Below, one piece after another: positions 8,212 through 14,954 of a stretch of DNA of 34,666 bases (positions are counted from its first letter, which is position 1; each line of letters starts with the position of its first letter). Location: assembly GCA_030688735.1 (NCBI GenBank), contig JAUYJC010000576.1:1-34666 (forward strand), in the 5' to 3' direction. This stretch comes from Deltaproteobacteria bacterium. GTDB taxonomy: Bacteria > Desulfobacterota > Binatia > UBA9968. Under the pieces are notes generated by a model. That model was not told the origin of the DNA and ran no database searches. It saw only the letters and a list, made by a program, of their open reading frames with translations. Made by a program: the position numbers and the translations under genes.

Positions 8212-8653
8212 TGTAAAGTGGCGCAGCGACGCTGGCAGTAACTGATCGGGACCGAGCCCAACCTTCTAAACCATCTTTGTCGATCGTGAAAATCTATTTT
8301 CAAGAGTTCTCCCGGCGCGGCGGGCAGTCGTTCATATTTACTTTTCCGATGGGCCGGTTCCGACGCCGCGTGAGTAAGCGTCCTTTTCTTTCGTTCTCCA
8401 CTATTTGTAGACGCGGGCGATGAAGCCTTCTATTTCCAACTCGACGACGAGCCGGTCGTCCACGATATCGTTCCCCCTGACGCTAGCGGTGCAGTGTTAG
8501 AGAGGAATGACAGTACTCATTTGACTATCATCTTGAATTTTTTGGCTAAGCACAATGACTAGGCGGACCGGAACCGGCGCAACAAGTTGCAGAGCCAGCA
8601 AGAGTTTGGATCGAGCACCATCTGAAAATGACCGCGCCATATAAATTAATTTC

Positions 8654-8679
8654 GTATATTAGATATTGCGAATATACTA
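8654..8679. promoter_or_regulatory. Operator-like palindrome overlapping the putative -10 of the first ArsR gene
   Basis: Perfect 7-bp inverted repeat GTATATT (8654-8660) and AATATAC (8671-8677) with a 10-base spacer, 47 bases upstream of the ArsR start. A -10-like TATACT (8673-8678) lies inside the right arm, so binding would block transcription. The reverse complement of 8660-8679 (TAGTATATTCGCAATATCTA) closely resembles the site upstream of the second ArsR gene at 22652-22671. Confidence 0.6.
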
Positions 8680-8723
8680 AAATTATGGCATGCTCCAATT
8701 ACTCATGAAAGGCGGTTTTCGAA

Positions 8724-9071
8724 ATGCCGGATACTCTTCGGCAATTTAAAGCCAATATTTTTCAAGCGCTGGCGCATCCTACTCGGATTGCGATTGTTGA
8801 GGTTCTTCGGGACGGCGAACTTCCGGCTGGAACCATCATCGAGCGATTGGGACTGGAACAAGCCAATGCCTCGCAACATTTTTCCATCTTGCGGGCAAAA
8901 CAGATCGTCAGCAGCCGCAAAGAGGGCAACCAAGTTTTTTATTCCGTCCGCGACCCGCTGCTAATCGAGGTGCTCGACATCATGAGGCGATACTTTCAAG
9001 CCCACGTCGAGGAGGCCATGTCCGTGCTCCAACAAATCGATCTCCTTGATAAGGACGGTGCCGCAAAGTGA
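8724..9071 (+). CDS. ArsR-family winged-helix transcriptional regulator (cysteine-free)
   Basis: A 115-residue ArsR/SmtB-type protein: 'FKANIFQALAHPTRIAIVEV' is the typical N-terminal helix and 'ALAHPTR' signature, 'ASQHFSILRAKQIVSSRKEG' is the recognition helix and turn, and 'NQVFYSVRDP' is the wing. It contains no cysteine, so the classical Cys-based metal or persulfide sensing sites are absent. GAAAGGCGG precedes ATG 8724. An inverted repeat at 8654-8677 overlaps its promoter and suggests autoregulation. It is followed on the same strand by the cupredoxin and cytochrome genes, its likely targets. A paralogous regulator lies at 22666. Confidence 0.9.
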   Translation: MPDTLRQFKANIFQALAHPTRIAIVEVLRDGELPAGTIIERLGLEQANASQHFSILRAKQIVSSRKEGNQVFYSVRDPLLIEVLDIMRRYFQAHVEEAMSVLQQIDLLDKDGAAK

Positions 9072-9210
9072 ATGCCCCACCGCTTCATACGTTTGGAATT
9101 TTATCTTTGAATGCTGGTGCAGCAAAAAACTCGTCCAAACTTTTAGTAACTTACATGTCGTCGGCGAAAACAGCCTCGATCTTGTCGTTAGCGTAACTGG
9201 AGGCCAACAC

Positions 9211-9720
9211 ATGAAAACGTTGACACAATTTCGGACGGCGACGCTCATTGGGCTCTTACTTTTGACCAACGAAGCAATGGCGCAGAAATCCATTCCCACC
9301 ACTCATACAATTTTTATGACGGCGGTAGAGCTTAAGGGTGCGACGACCATTGAGAAGCTTGTTCCACCCTCCGTCAATCCAAAAGATCTTTCCAAAGGCT
9401 ATGACTACAAGCCGCCTGCGCAAGCTGACAAGAACGACCCAAAAAAATGGGAAGTGTCGAGCTACAGGTTTGATCCTGGATTTGTGACTGTGATTCAGGG
9501 TGACACGGTAAAGCTGACTGTCTTTATTGTGAACGGAGATGAGCATGTCGTCCGGATCGCCGATCCCGATGGGCGTGATGCGATCACGGTGACCAAGTGG
9601 AACCGAGGTCGAGAGTATAACGTCTCTTTTGTTGCAAAAAAGCTTGGCTCGTACCAGCTGATATGTTCAGCGCATGCACCGACTATGACCACCACAATTC
9701 TGGTACTACCGCGAAAATGA
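9211..9720 (+). CDS. Periplasmic cupredoxin (type 1 copper protein-like)
   Basis: A 169-residue protein from ATG 9211, with GGAGG ten bases upstream. Residues 1-24 form a signal peptide ('LIGLLLLTNEAMA'). The C-terminal half is a cupredoxin: 'VIQGDTVKLTVFIVNGDEHV' carries His112, and 'SYQLICSAHAPTM' supplies Cys152, His155 and Met159 in a CxxHxxxM arrangement, the expected ligand set of a mononuclear blue copper site. It probably carries single electrons in the periplasm. The N-terminal 60-residue extension ('GATTIEKLVPPSVNPKDLS') is not part of the core fold. It is followed 85 bases later by a c-type cytochrome gene, a plausible redox partner. Confidence 0.8.
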   Translation: MKTLTQFRTATLIGLLLLTNEAMAQKSIPTTHTIFMTAVELKGATTIEKLVPPSVNPKDLSKGYDYKPPAQADKNDPKKWEVSSYRFDPGFVTVIQGDTVKLTVFIVNGDEHVVRIADPDGRDAITVTKWNRGREYNVSFVAKKLGSYQLICSAHAPTMTTTILVLPRK

Positions 9721-9805
9721 GGAGGGCTCTGAGGCGCACGGGACATTGCTCGCTCACCCGAGTGTGCGAAAAATTCGGTGGATTGATAAGGGCAAAGGAG
9801 AGATC

Positions 9806-11113
9806 ATGAAAACGTTCAGATCAGCACGACTGGCAATTGGCATTGCCATCCTGTTCGCTGGACCCTGTCTGGCGGCGGACCCTGCGACTCTCAACTGGAA
9901 AAGTGTTCCCACGAAGACGGTGACCCTCTTCTATCCGGGCCAGTCAACTTATCAATGGCTACGTAGCTCCGGCCATCCGGGGGCCGCCGTGGTCACCGGT
10001 GGGGGAGCCTGTCTGACCTGCCATAAGGGGACTGAGGAGAAACTTGGCAATAAGCTGGTCAAGGCGAACCCCTTAGAACCCACGCCTGTCGAGGGCAAGA
10101 CTGGCGTCATCCAGCTAAGTTTCCAAATCGCCTATGACAACGAGAACGCGTATTTCCGCGCCCAGTGGAAGACCAGGAACCCGTATCCGGGTGATGCGCA
10201 CCCATTCGTGCGCTTCGACGGCAAGGAATGGAAGACGTACGGTTTCCCGAAGCTGGATGCGGTGGTCCAAAAGGGCGAGCAACCGGGAATTTATGAAGAC
10301 CGCTTTTCGATTATGATCGACGACGGCGGAGTGCCAGCCTTCGCGAATCAAGGCTGTTGGCTCACTTGCCACAACGGTGCACGCGACAACCCGAAGTTTG
10401 CGACCAGGGCCGAGGTTGAGGCGAATCCGCTGTACCAGGCGCTGAAACAGAGTGATGTGCGCAAATACCTGCCCTCGACTCGCACAGACGCGGACGCGTC
10501 CTGGGACAAGGGCAAGAGCCCGGATGAGATTGCCAAGATCAAGGCGGCTAGCGGGTTCCTCGATTTAATGCAGTGGCGCGCCCACCGCTCGAATCCCGTC
10601 GGCATGGCGGATGACGGCTATGTGCTCGAATATCGCTTGGGCGATGCCGGTGGTAATCCGTTCGGTTCAAACGTGGACCCAAAAACCCACCAGCCGAGGT
10701 TCATGTACGATGAGAAGAAAGTCGGCAAAAAAGCGCTCACGACCGACGACCTCCGCAAAATGCCGACCGCTCTGATCCGCGACCAGAACGCAGTCCCCTT
10801 CGATCCTAATGCCGGATGGAAGACAGGCGATCTCATTCCCGAGTACGTGCTCAACAAGGACGGTGCCAAGGGATCAGGTGCCGATAACAAGAACGTCAAG
10901 GGAGTCTGGAAAGATGGTATGTGGACGGTCGTATGGGTTCGTCCTCTAAAACTTACTAACCCCGATGACAAAGGTTTGAATGAAGGCAAAGTCTACAATT
11001 TCTCCTTCGCAGTTCACGACGATAACATCACCACCCGGGGACATCACGTGTCGTTCCCGATCACGGTCGGTTTCGGTGTCAAAGCCGCGGTCGAAGCGAC
11101 CAAGCTCAAATGA
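9806..11113 (+). CDS. Periplasmic c-type cytochrome with ethylbenzene-dehydrogenase-type haem-binding domain (EB_dh)
   Basis: A 435-residue protein starting at ATG 9806 behind AAGGAGAG. It has a signal peptide ('LAIGIAILFAGPCLA'), a CxxCH haem c site at 69-73 ('GGACLTCHKG') and a second, expanded CxxxCH site at 184-189 ('NQGCWLTCHNG'). The remainder ('IQLSFQIAYDNENAYFRAQW', 'DRFSIMIDDG', 'GMWTVVWVRPL', 'YNFSFAVHDDNITTRGHHV') follows the beta-sandwich of the EB_dh family, seen in the gamma subunit of ethylbenzene dehydrogenase and related DMSO-reductase-type enzymes and in stand-alone cytochromes. No molybdenum catalytic subunit is present here, so it is probably a stand-alone electron carrier or sensor. 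It is neighboured by the cupredoxin gene upstream. Confidence 0.85.
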   Translation: MKTFRSARLAIGIAILFAGPCLAADPATLNWKSVPTKTVTLFYPGQSTYQWLRSSGHPGAAVVTGGGACLTCHKGTEEKLGNKLVKANPLEPTPVEGKTGVIQLSFQIAYDNENAYFRAQWKTRNPYPGDAHPFVRFDGKEWKTYGFPKLDAVVQKGEQPGIYEDRFSIMIDDGGVPAFANQGCWLTCHNGARDNPKFATRAEVEANPLYQALKQSDVRKYLPSTRTDADASWDKGKSPDEIAKIKAASGFLDLMQWRAHRSNPVGMADDGYVLEYRLGDAGGNPFGSNVDPKTHQPRFMYDEKKVGKKALTTDDLRKMPTALIRDQNAVPFDPNAGWKTGDLIPEYVLNKDGAKGSGADNKNVKGVWKDGMWTVVWVRPLKLTNPDDKGLNEGKVYNFSFAVHDDNITTRGHHVSFPITVGFGVKAAVEATKLK

Positions 11114-11148
11114 GTGTCGCTTGAAAGAACAAGGCGGAGAAGAGAAAA

Positions 11149-11598
11149 ATGGCAGAGGACAAGAAAAGAGTTTTGTTGATTGGCGAGCAGCCGGACATGG
11201 AGCTTTTCGCCATGCTTGGAGAAGAAGGCTACGAGGTTGCCGCACTTGAATCGGCTTGCCGGGCGCGGGATCTGTATCCCTTCTACAAACCGCACTTGAT
11301 CATTGTTTACCTGCGCTACCCTAAAGACGCCGCCATATTGGAGGAATGCGTGGCGATGGCCGGGAGAGTCCCTGTCGTCGCTGCTATTTCGCTTCTGGCG
11401 AAGGCGGCTCTGGTTAAGGCCGTGAAAGAGAAGGCCACGGCTTTTGTCGTTCTTCCAGGGAAACCACAAACCATTAGAGAAACTTTACGGGGCGTGGCGC
11501 TGTTTGAGGATGAAGTACAATTCCCGTCGGATGGGGAAAAGATTCTGAGAACTGATTCCCCACGAGAAAAACGACCTTACCCAACAGATTCTCTTTAG
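11149..11598 (+). CDS. Pseudo-receiver protein 1 (degenerate response-regulator REC domain)
   Basis: A 149-residue protein whose first about 120 residues follow the response-regulator receiver fold: 'KRVLLIGEQPDMELFAMLGE' (strand 1 and helix 1), 'EGYEVAALES', 'PHLIIVYLRYP' (strand 3), 'VPVVAAIS' (strand 4) and 'ATAFVVLPGKP' (strand 5). The acidic pocket is replaced (IGEQ), Tyr54 stands where the phospho-acceptor Asp is expected, and the conserved Lys before the cis-proline is Leu. Phosphorylation in the usual way is therefore unlikely. The C-terminal 30 residues are polar and charged. It is the first of four tandem paralogues and has no attached output domain. AGGCGGAGAAGAG lies just upstream of ATG 11149. 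Confidence 0.7.
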   Translation: MAEDKKRVLLIGEQPDMELFAMLGEEGYEVAALESACRARDLYPFYKPHLIIVYLRYPKDAAILEECVAMAGRVPVVAAISLLAKAALVKAVKEKATAFVVLPGKPQTIRETLRGVALFEDEVQFPSDGEKILRTDSPREKRPYPTDSL

Positions 11599-11607
11599 GA
11601 GGTGCTG

Positions 11608-12087
11608 ATGACAACAACCGCTTTGATACAAACCAAACAGTGTTCGGAAGGTTTCCCGAAGCTCAGCGAAAATAACAGAATGACGCCAGCCGCAAAAAAG
11701 ATCTTACTCATCGACGATCAATGGGATACTTCACTGTTCATTGCCCTACAGCAGGAAGGCTATGAAGTTATAGCAGTCGAGTCCCCGCAAAAGGCATGGG
11801 GCCGAGTGTGGACGTTCCGGCCTCACTTCATCATTATCCATTTAACCAACCCGAGTCGAGCGGATATTTCCACACTGCAGGGATGCGGTGTCCTCGCCGG
11901 CGGCGTCCCTATTGTCATTGCGGCGCCCTACTCTGGAAGCGATGCCATTATCGCGGCTCTCGAAAAAGTCACCGCCGTCTTTCTCTCTTTTCCACTAGGA
12001 CCTGATGGCATAGGGAGAATTTTGCATGAACTGGACAAGTCAGATCAAGGGAACGAGAAAAAGGCCTTAGCAATATTCAAAAATTGA
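11608..12087 (+). CDS. Pseudo-receiver protein 2 (degenerate REC domain)
   Basis: A 159-residue paralogue starting at ATG 11608, placed by AGGAGG at 11597-11602. The receiver fold begins at about residue 30: 'KKILLIDDQWDTSLFIALQQ', 'EGYEVIAVESPQKAW', 'PHFIIIHLTNPS', 'VPIVIAAP', 'AVFLSFPLGP'. The acidic pair (Asp36, Asp37) is kept here, unlike in its neighbours, but His78 replaces the phospho-acceptor Asp and Phe replaces the conserved Lys. The first about 28 residues are an extension not found in the others; Met25 ('MTPAAKK') is an alternative start but lacks an equally good binding site. It begins nine bases after the stop of paralogue 1, probably in one operon. Confidence 0.7.
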   Translation: MTTTALIQTKQCSEGFPKLSENNRMTPAAKKILLIDDQWDTSLFIALQQEGYEVIAVESPQKAWGRVWTFRPHFIIIHLTNPSRADISTLQGCGVLAGGVPIVIAAPYSGSDAIIAALEKVTAVFLSFPLGPDGIGRILHELDKSDQGNEKKALAIFKN

Positions 12088-12120
12088 TTAGGTCGCCTAT
12101 TACTACAAGGAACTTTTAGA

Positions 12121-12513
12121 ATGCGTGCAGAAAAGATAGAGAGCAAGAAAAAACTTCTGTTGATCGTTGGGAAACCGAAGACTTCATTTCTTGCCGCGCT
12201 TGAGCAGGAAGGATGCGAGGTCACTGTCTGTGAGTCGCCTCAGAAGGCCTGGGGTTTTGTCTATCCAATTCAGCCCGATGTCATCATTCTTTATCTTCAG
12301 CACCTAAGTAGCAAGGATATTTACGCACTACAGGAATGCCTCGCGCTGGCAGACGGCGTGCCCGTTATAATTGCCACGGGCGCGTCACGACTCGAAGCTT
12401 TTACGGAAAAGCTGGGACGGGTTGTTCCGCGGTTTTTGTCTCTTCCATTGAAACCAAACGCAGTTAGAGAAGTCCTCCACGGCTTAGAATCTGAATGGAG
12501 AAAACAATTCTAG
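12121..12513 (+). CDS. Pseudo-receiver protein 3 (degenerate REC domain)
   Basis: A 130-residue single-domain paralogue. Visible blocks are 'KKLLLIVGKPKTSFLAALEQ', 'EGCEVTVCESPQKAWGFVY', 'PDVIILYLQHLS', 'LQECLALADGVPVIIATG' and 'PRFLSLPLKP'. Tyr58 stands at the phospho-acceptor position and Leu at the conserved Lys position; the acidic pocket is lost (IVGKPK). It shares 'ESPQKA', the 'LQEC..LA.GVP' block and 'FLSLP' with its neighbours, showing recent tandem duplication. AAGGAAC lies upstream of ATG 12121. It has no output domain. Confidence 0.7.
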   Translation: MRAEKIESKKKLLLIVGKPKTSFLAALEQEGCEVTVCESPQKAWGFVYPIQPDVIILYLQHLSSKDIYALQECLALADGVPVIIATGASRLEAFTEKLGRVVPRFLSLPLKPNAVREVLHGLESEWRKQF

Positions 12514-12595
12514 GTGGCGATTTGTCATCGTTTCATGCGGGCGTCCTGCGCCCTTTGTAGCGAGAAAAAGAAAAAGGCGTAGAGGAGAACGACGC

Positions 12596-12982
12596 ATGAT
12601 GAAAGAGAAAGGAAAGGAAGTCAGGACAAAAATTTTGCTGATCGGCGAGAACCCGGATATCCAGCTTTTCACTGCCCTTCAGAAAGAAGGGTACGAGGCC
12701 ATTGCTTGTGAGTCACCGCAAAAGGCGTCGGTCTTGGTTTACGCATTTCAGCCTCATTTGATCATAGTCCACCTGCGTCACCCCAGTAGGAATGACCTCG
12801 CTACTTTGCAGGAATGTCGCGCGGTGGCAGAGGGGATTCCCATCGTGGTTGCGACCTCGGTTCCAGGACACGAGACGGTCATGCGGGCTCTCGAAGAAGG
12901 CGCCACATCATTCCTGTCTCTGCCGGTGGAAGGAGCAAAAATCAAAAAAGTTGTTGATGACCTCGTGGCTAGACAGGGATGA
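12596..12982 (+). CDS. Pseudo-receiver protein 4 (degenerate REC domain)
   Basis: A 128-residue paralogue with GAGGAG seven bases upstream of ATG 12596. It reads 'TKILLIGENPDIQLFTALQK', 'EGYEAIACESPQKASVLVY', 'PHLIIVHLRHPSRNDLATLQ', 'IPIVVATS', 'GATSFLSLPVEG'. His59 takes the place of the phospho-acceptor Asp and Leu that of the conserved Lys. Its start ('IGENPDIQLF') is closest to paralogue 1 ('IGEQPDMELF') while its middle is closest to paralogues 2 and 3, so it resembles both ends of the array. It is followed 58 bases later by a small secreted protein gene. Confidence 0.7.
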   Translation: MMKEKGKEVRTKILLIGENPDIQLFTALQKEGYEAIACESPQKASVLVYAFQPHLIIVHLRHPSRNDLATLQECRAVAEGIPIVVATSVPGHETVMRALEEGATSFLSLPVEGAKIKKVVDDLVARQG

Positions 12983-13040
12983 AAAGGATCTCGGCCCAGC
13001 AGAGCAATCTACAAGGTTCAGGAAAGGAGGAGATAAGCTG

Positions 13041-13295
13041 ATGGAGAGAAAAGCACTTGGGATTTTTGTCTTTGTGGGGCTCCTATTATTTGCAGCCGAG
13101 TCTGGCTGGGCCCGGCAATGTCCGACGCTGATCAAGGAGGGACGGGATACCCTCTCTAAGATTAAACTGCCGAAAGTGGAAGAAGATAGAATCAAAGATC
13201 TTCTGGACGAGGCGCAGAAGTTTCATGATAACGGAGACCATGCTGCATCCGTGAAAAAGGCCAACCAGGCATTAGGAATTCTGAAGAAAAAGTGA
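13041..13295 (+). CDS. Small secreted helical protein
   Basis: An 84-residue protein from ATG 13041, preceded by AAAGGAGGAG at a good distance. Residues 1-23 are a signal peptide ('ALGIFVFVGLLLFAAESGWA'). The mature part is highly charged and helical ('KLPKVEEDRIKDLLDEAQKF', 'HDNGDHAASVKKANQALGIL'), in the style of a two-helix TPR-like hairpin. One cysteine lies just after the predicted cleavage site ('RQCPTL') but not in a lipobox. The function is unknown. It probably belongs to the same transcript as the pseudo-receivers and the next two small genes. Confidence 0.75.
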   Translation: MERKALGIFVFVGLLLFAAESGWARQCPTLIKEGRDTLSKIKLPKVEEDRIKDLLDEAQKFHDNGDHAASVKKANQALGILKKK

Positions 13296-13307
13296 GGGTT
13301 ACTGGAA

Positions 13308-13481
13308 ATGGAAAAGCTCAGACAACGCGCTCTGGAACTTGCAGACTTAATTTCTTTCGCTGAGATTCCGTACTCGAGGGCAGTTAAAGAAGCGACAGAA
13401 GAACTCCGAAAGCATATTCCCGAATTAGACTCAGAAACACAGCAAGAGGTCATGGAGCGAATCCGTGGCTATTCTGATTGA
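13308..13481 (+). CDS. Small cytoplasmic protein of 57 residues
   Basis: ATG 13308 to TGA 13481 encodes 'MEKLRQRALELADLISFAEI', continuing 'PYSRAVKEATEELRKHIPEL' and ending 'MERIRGYSD'. It is charged and helical, without a signal peptide or cysteine. The frame starts 12 bases after the stop of the previous gene and ends 27 bases before the next start, filling the space as a real gene would. The ribosome binding site is weak. I do not recognise the family. Confidence 0.5.
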   Translation: MEKLRQRALELADLISFAEIPYSRAVKEATEELRKHIPELDSETQQEVMERIRGYSD

Positions 13482-13508
13482 TTCAATAAACGAAGGGAGG
13501 TGATACGG

Positions 13509-13760
13509 ATGGACAGGCGATTCGGGCTTTGGTTAGCACCTGGCATTGTTATTCTCGCCCTTGCCGGGTGTCAGAAGAAAGAAGAGCCGGTTCCGGCTGC
13601 AACCCCTGCACCGGCCGCCGCGCCGGCTGTCAGTGCACCCTCAGACGCTGGCGCTGTAACCCAAGGGCAACCGGGAGGTAACACAGCAACGGGAAGCACT
13701 GCGGCTACAGGGGAAACCAAAAAAGTAGAAAAGCAAGAAGCCGGCACGAAGACATTTTAG
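13509..13760 (+). CDS. Small Ala/Pro-rich lipoprotein
   Basis: An 83-residue protein from ATG 13509, with a strong AGGGAGGTGAT site just upstream. The N-terminus is a lipoprotein signal ('LAPGIVILALAGCQKKEE', lipobox LAGC, lipidated Cys at about 21). The rest is low-complexity: Ala/Pro-rich ('PAATPAPAAAPAVSAPS'), then Gly/Thr/Lys-rich and ending in a charged tail. It looks like a small membrane-tethered linker or spacer protein without a folded domain. A possible terminator follows it. Confidence 0.7.
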   Translation: MDRRFGLWLAPGIVILALAGCQKKEEPVPAATPAPAAAPAVSAPSDAGAVTQGQPGGNTATGSTAATGETKKVEKQEAGTKTF

Positions 13761-13789
13761 GTTAACTTTTTTCCTCTGGAAGGAAAATG

Positions 13790-13820
13790 ACGGGAGGCCT
13801 TGTCTTAACCTCCCCGTTTT
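13790..13820 (+). terminator. Probable rho-independent terminator
   Basis: Stem ACGGGAGG (13790-13797) with CCTCCCCGT (13809-13817), one bulged C, an 11-base loop, then TTTTCGTT. It lies 30 bases after the lipoprotein gene and would separate the pseudo-receiver operon from pal. The T-run is short, so it may be only partly effective. Confidence 0.55.
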
Positions 13821-13867
13821 CGTTAGATTAGCAAGTCGCAAAATTAATTTTAGTAGAGAGAGTCTCA

Positions 13868-14464
13868 ATGGAGGCAGATCAAGTGTATACAAAACATAAT
13901 GAGAGCACACATACTTTGAGTGGGTTTTTTCTTTTTTTTATAGGGCTGTTTTTCGTCGTTGGTTGTTCCCAGCAAGCGCCTACTACGCCCCCAGACATAA
14001 GCGGACCACGGAAAACTGAGGCCGCACAGAAACCGGCCACATCAGCGCCTGCGAAGCCTTCGCAAGTTTCAAGCCTCGAGGCTCACCAGAAAGGAACCTT
14101 AGGGAAAGAAACTGGGGCAGTTTCTCTTCCCGACATCAACTTCGACTTTGATCGTTACGTTCTTCGCCCAGATGCCCTGAAGGTCCTTAAGGGTCACGCC
14201 GCATGGCTCAGAGGAAATCCTCAAGTTAGGGTCGAGATTGAAGGCCATTGTGACGAGCGTGGAACCAACGAATATAACCTCGCATTGGGAGCTAAAAGGG
14301 CAGAGAGCGTAAAGGGTTATCTTATCGATCTGGGACTCTCGGCGAGTACGCTGTCGACCATCAGCTACGGTGAAGAGCTCCCTATGTGCAAGGAGCAGAA
14401 TGAAGCTTGTTGGGGTAAGAATAGGCGCGCGCACTTTGTCGTAAGGGCTGCGCCAACTACATAA
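13868..14464 (+). CDS. pal: Peptidoglycan-associated lipoprotein (OmpA/Pal family)
   Basis: A 198-residue protein. After a polar N-terminus comes a hydrophobic lipoprotein signal ('GFFLFFIGLFFVVGCSQQ', lipidated Cys33), a Pro/Ala/Lys linker and then a complete OmpA-C domain: 'LPDINFDFDRYVLRPDALKV', 'VEIEGHCDERGTNEYNLALG', 'AKRAESVKGYLIDLG', 'LSTISYGEELP' and 'NRRAHFVV'. The 'GHCDERGT..YN..LG..RA' block is the diaminopimelate-binding signature of Pal. It should tether the outer membrane to peptidoglycan. The usual tol genes are not next to it, so this may be an accessory copy; the 17 residues before the signal core are longer than normal, so the start may lie slightly downstream. Confidence 0.85.
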   Translation: MEADQVYTKHNESTHTLSGFFLFFIGLFFVVGCSQQAPTTPPDISGPRKTEAAQKPATSAPAKPSQVSSLEAHQKGTLGKETGAVSLPDINFDFDRYVLRPDALKVLKGHAAWLRGNPQVRVEIEGHCDERGTNEYNLALGAKRAESVKGYLIDLGLSASTLSTISYGEELPMCKEQNEACWGKNRRAHFVVRAAPTT

Positions 14465-14482
14465 CTATTGGGGGATGAACCG

Positions 14483-14839
14483 ATGGCGGGCGGAAATGGG
14501 CATGTAAGACAAATTTTGCAGAAAATTGAAAACCGCGAAAGCCTGGCCGGTGTAGATCTCAGAAATCTTTATCTCTCCGGCATAGACCTCTCCAACTTGG
14601 ATCTAAGAGGAGCCAATCTTAAGGGTTGCCGGTTGAGTCATGGAAAACTTGCAGCGAGTGATCTAGCAAATGCCGATTTAACCGACACAATGCTGATCAA
14701 CGCAAGCTTTAAGAAAGCAAATCTGGTCGGCACCGTCTTTCGCGGAGCGATCGTGGCTGGAGCCGATTTTTCAGAGGCCAAGGGCCTGGATACAGGCCTA
14801 ATCAGATACCTGAAAGCTAAGGGAGCTACGGGTCTATAA
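14483..14839 (+). CDS. Pentapeptide-repeat protein
   Basis: A 118-residue protein starting at ATG 14483 (GGGGGA upstream). Residues about 24-100 consist of pentapeptide repeats of the A(D/N)LxX type: 'DLRNLYLSGIDLSNLDLRGA', 'NLKGCRLSHGKLAASDLANA', 'DLTDTMLINASFKKANLVG'. These build a right-handed quadrilateral beta-helix. Some members mimic DNA and bind gyrase, many have unknown roles. The protein has no signal peptide and is likely cytoplasmic. It lies 18 bases after pal and is probably co-transcribed with it. Confidence 0.8.
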   Translation: MAGGNGHVRQILQKIENRESLAGVDLRNLYLSGIDLSNLDLRGANLKGCRLSHGKLAASDLANADLTDTMLINASFKKANLVGTVFRGAIVAGADFSEAKGLDTGLIRYLKAKGATGL

Positions 14840-14954
14840 AAAGGCCTCGAACCGCGGTGTGGTCACATGACTCGCCAATGCCTTGAGAGGGAAAGATCAT
14901 CCATAAGGGAGGCTATTTTAAAACGGCGTCATGTCAGTGATGGGGGACTAAGTT

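Larger units (their letters stand above)
8005..8723. other. Long region without an intact gene, holding an inverted repeat and the ArsR promoter/operator
   Basis: About 720 bases between the divergent dienelactone hydrolase and ArsR genes. Only short broken frames are seen. It contains a 76-base inverted repeat (8136-8211) and, at its right end, AT-rich sequence with an operator-like palindrome (8654-8677). On the minus strand a coding-looking tail ('VDDRLVVELEIEGFIARV', ending at the stop at 8401) may be the end of a decayed gene. The stretch marks the border between the metabolic flank and the plus-strand energy block. Confidence 0.5.

Noticed and set aside
8401-8495. Coding-looking minus-strand tail 'VDDRLVVELEIEGFIARV' ending at a stop
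   Set aside because: Only about 30 residues remain, a stop lies just before them and no family could be named, so it is mentioned only as a possible remnant.
13840-13851. AAAATTAATTTT palindrome upstream of pal, considered as a third ArsR operator
   Set aside because: It lacks the TATTCG/CGAATA core shared by the two ArsR sites and is plain AT-rich sequence.
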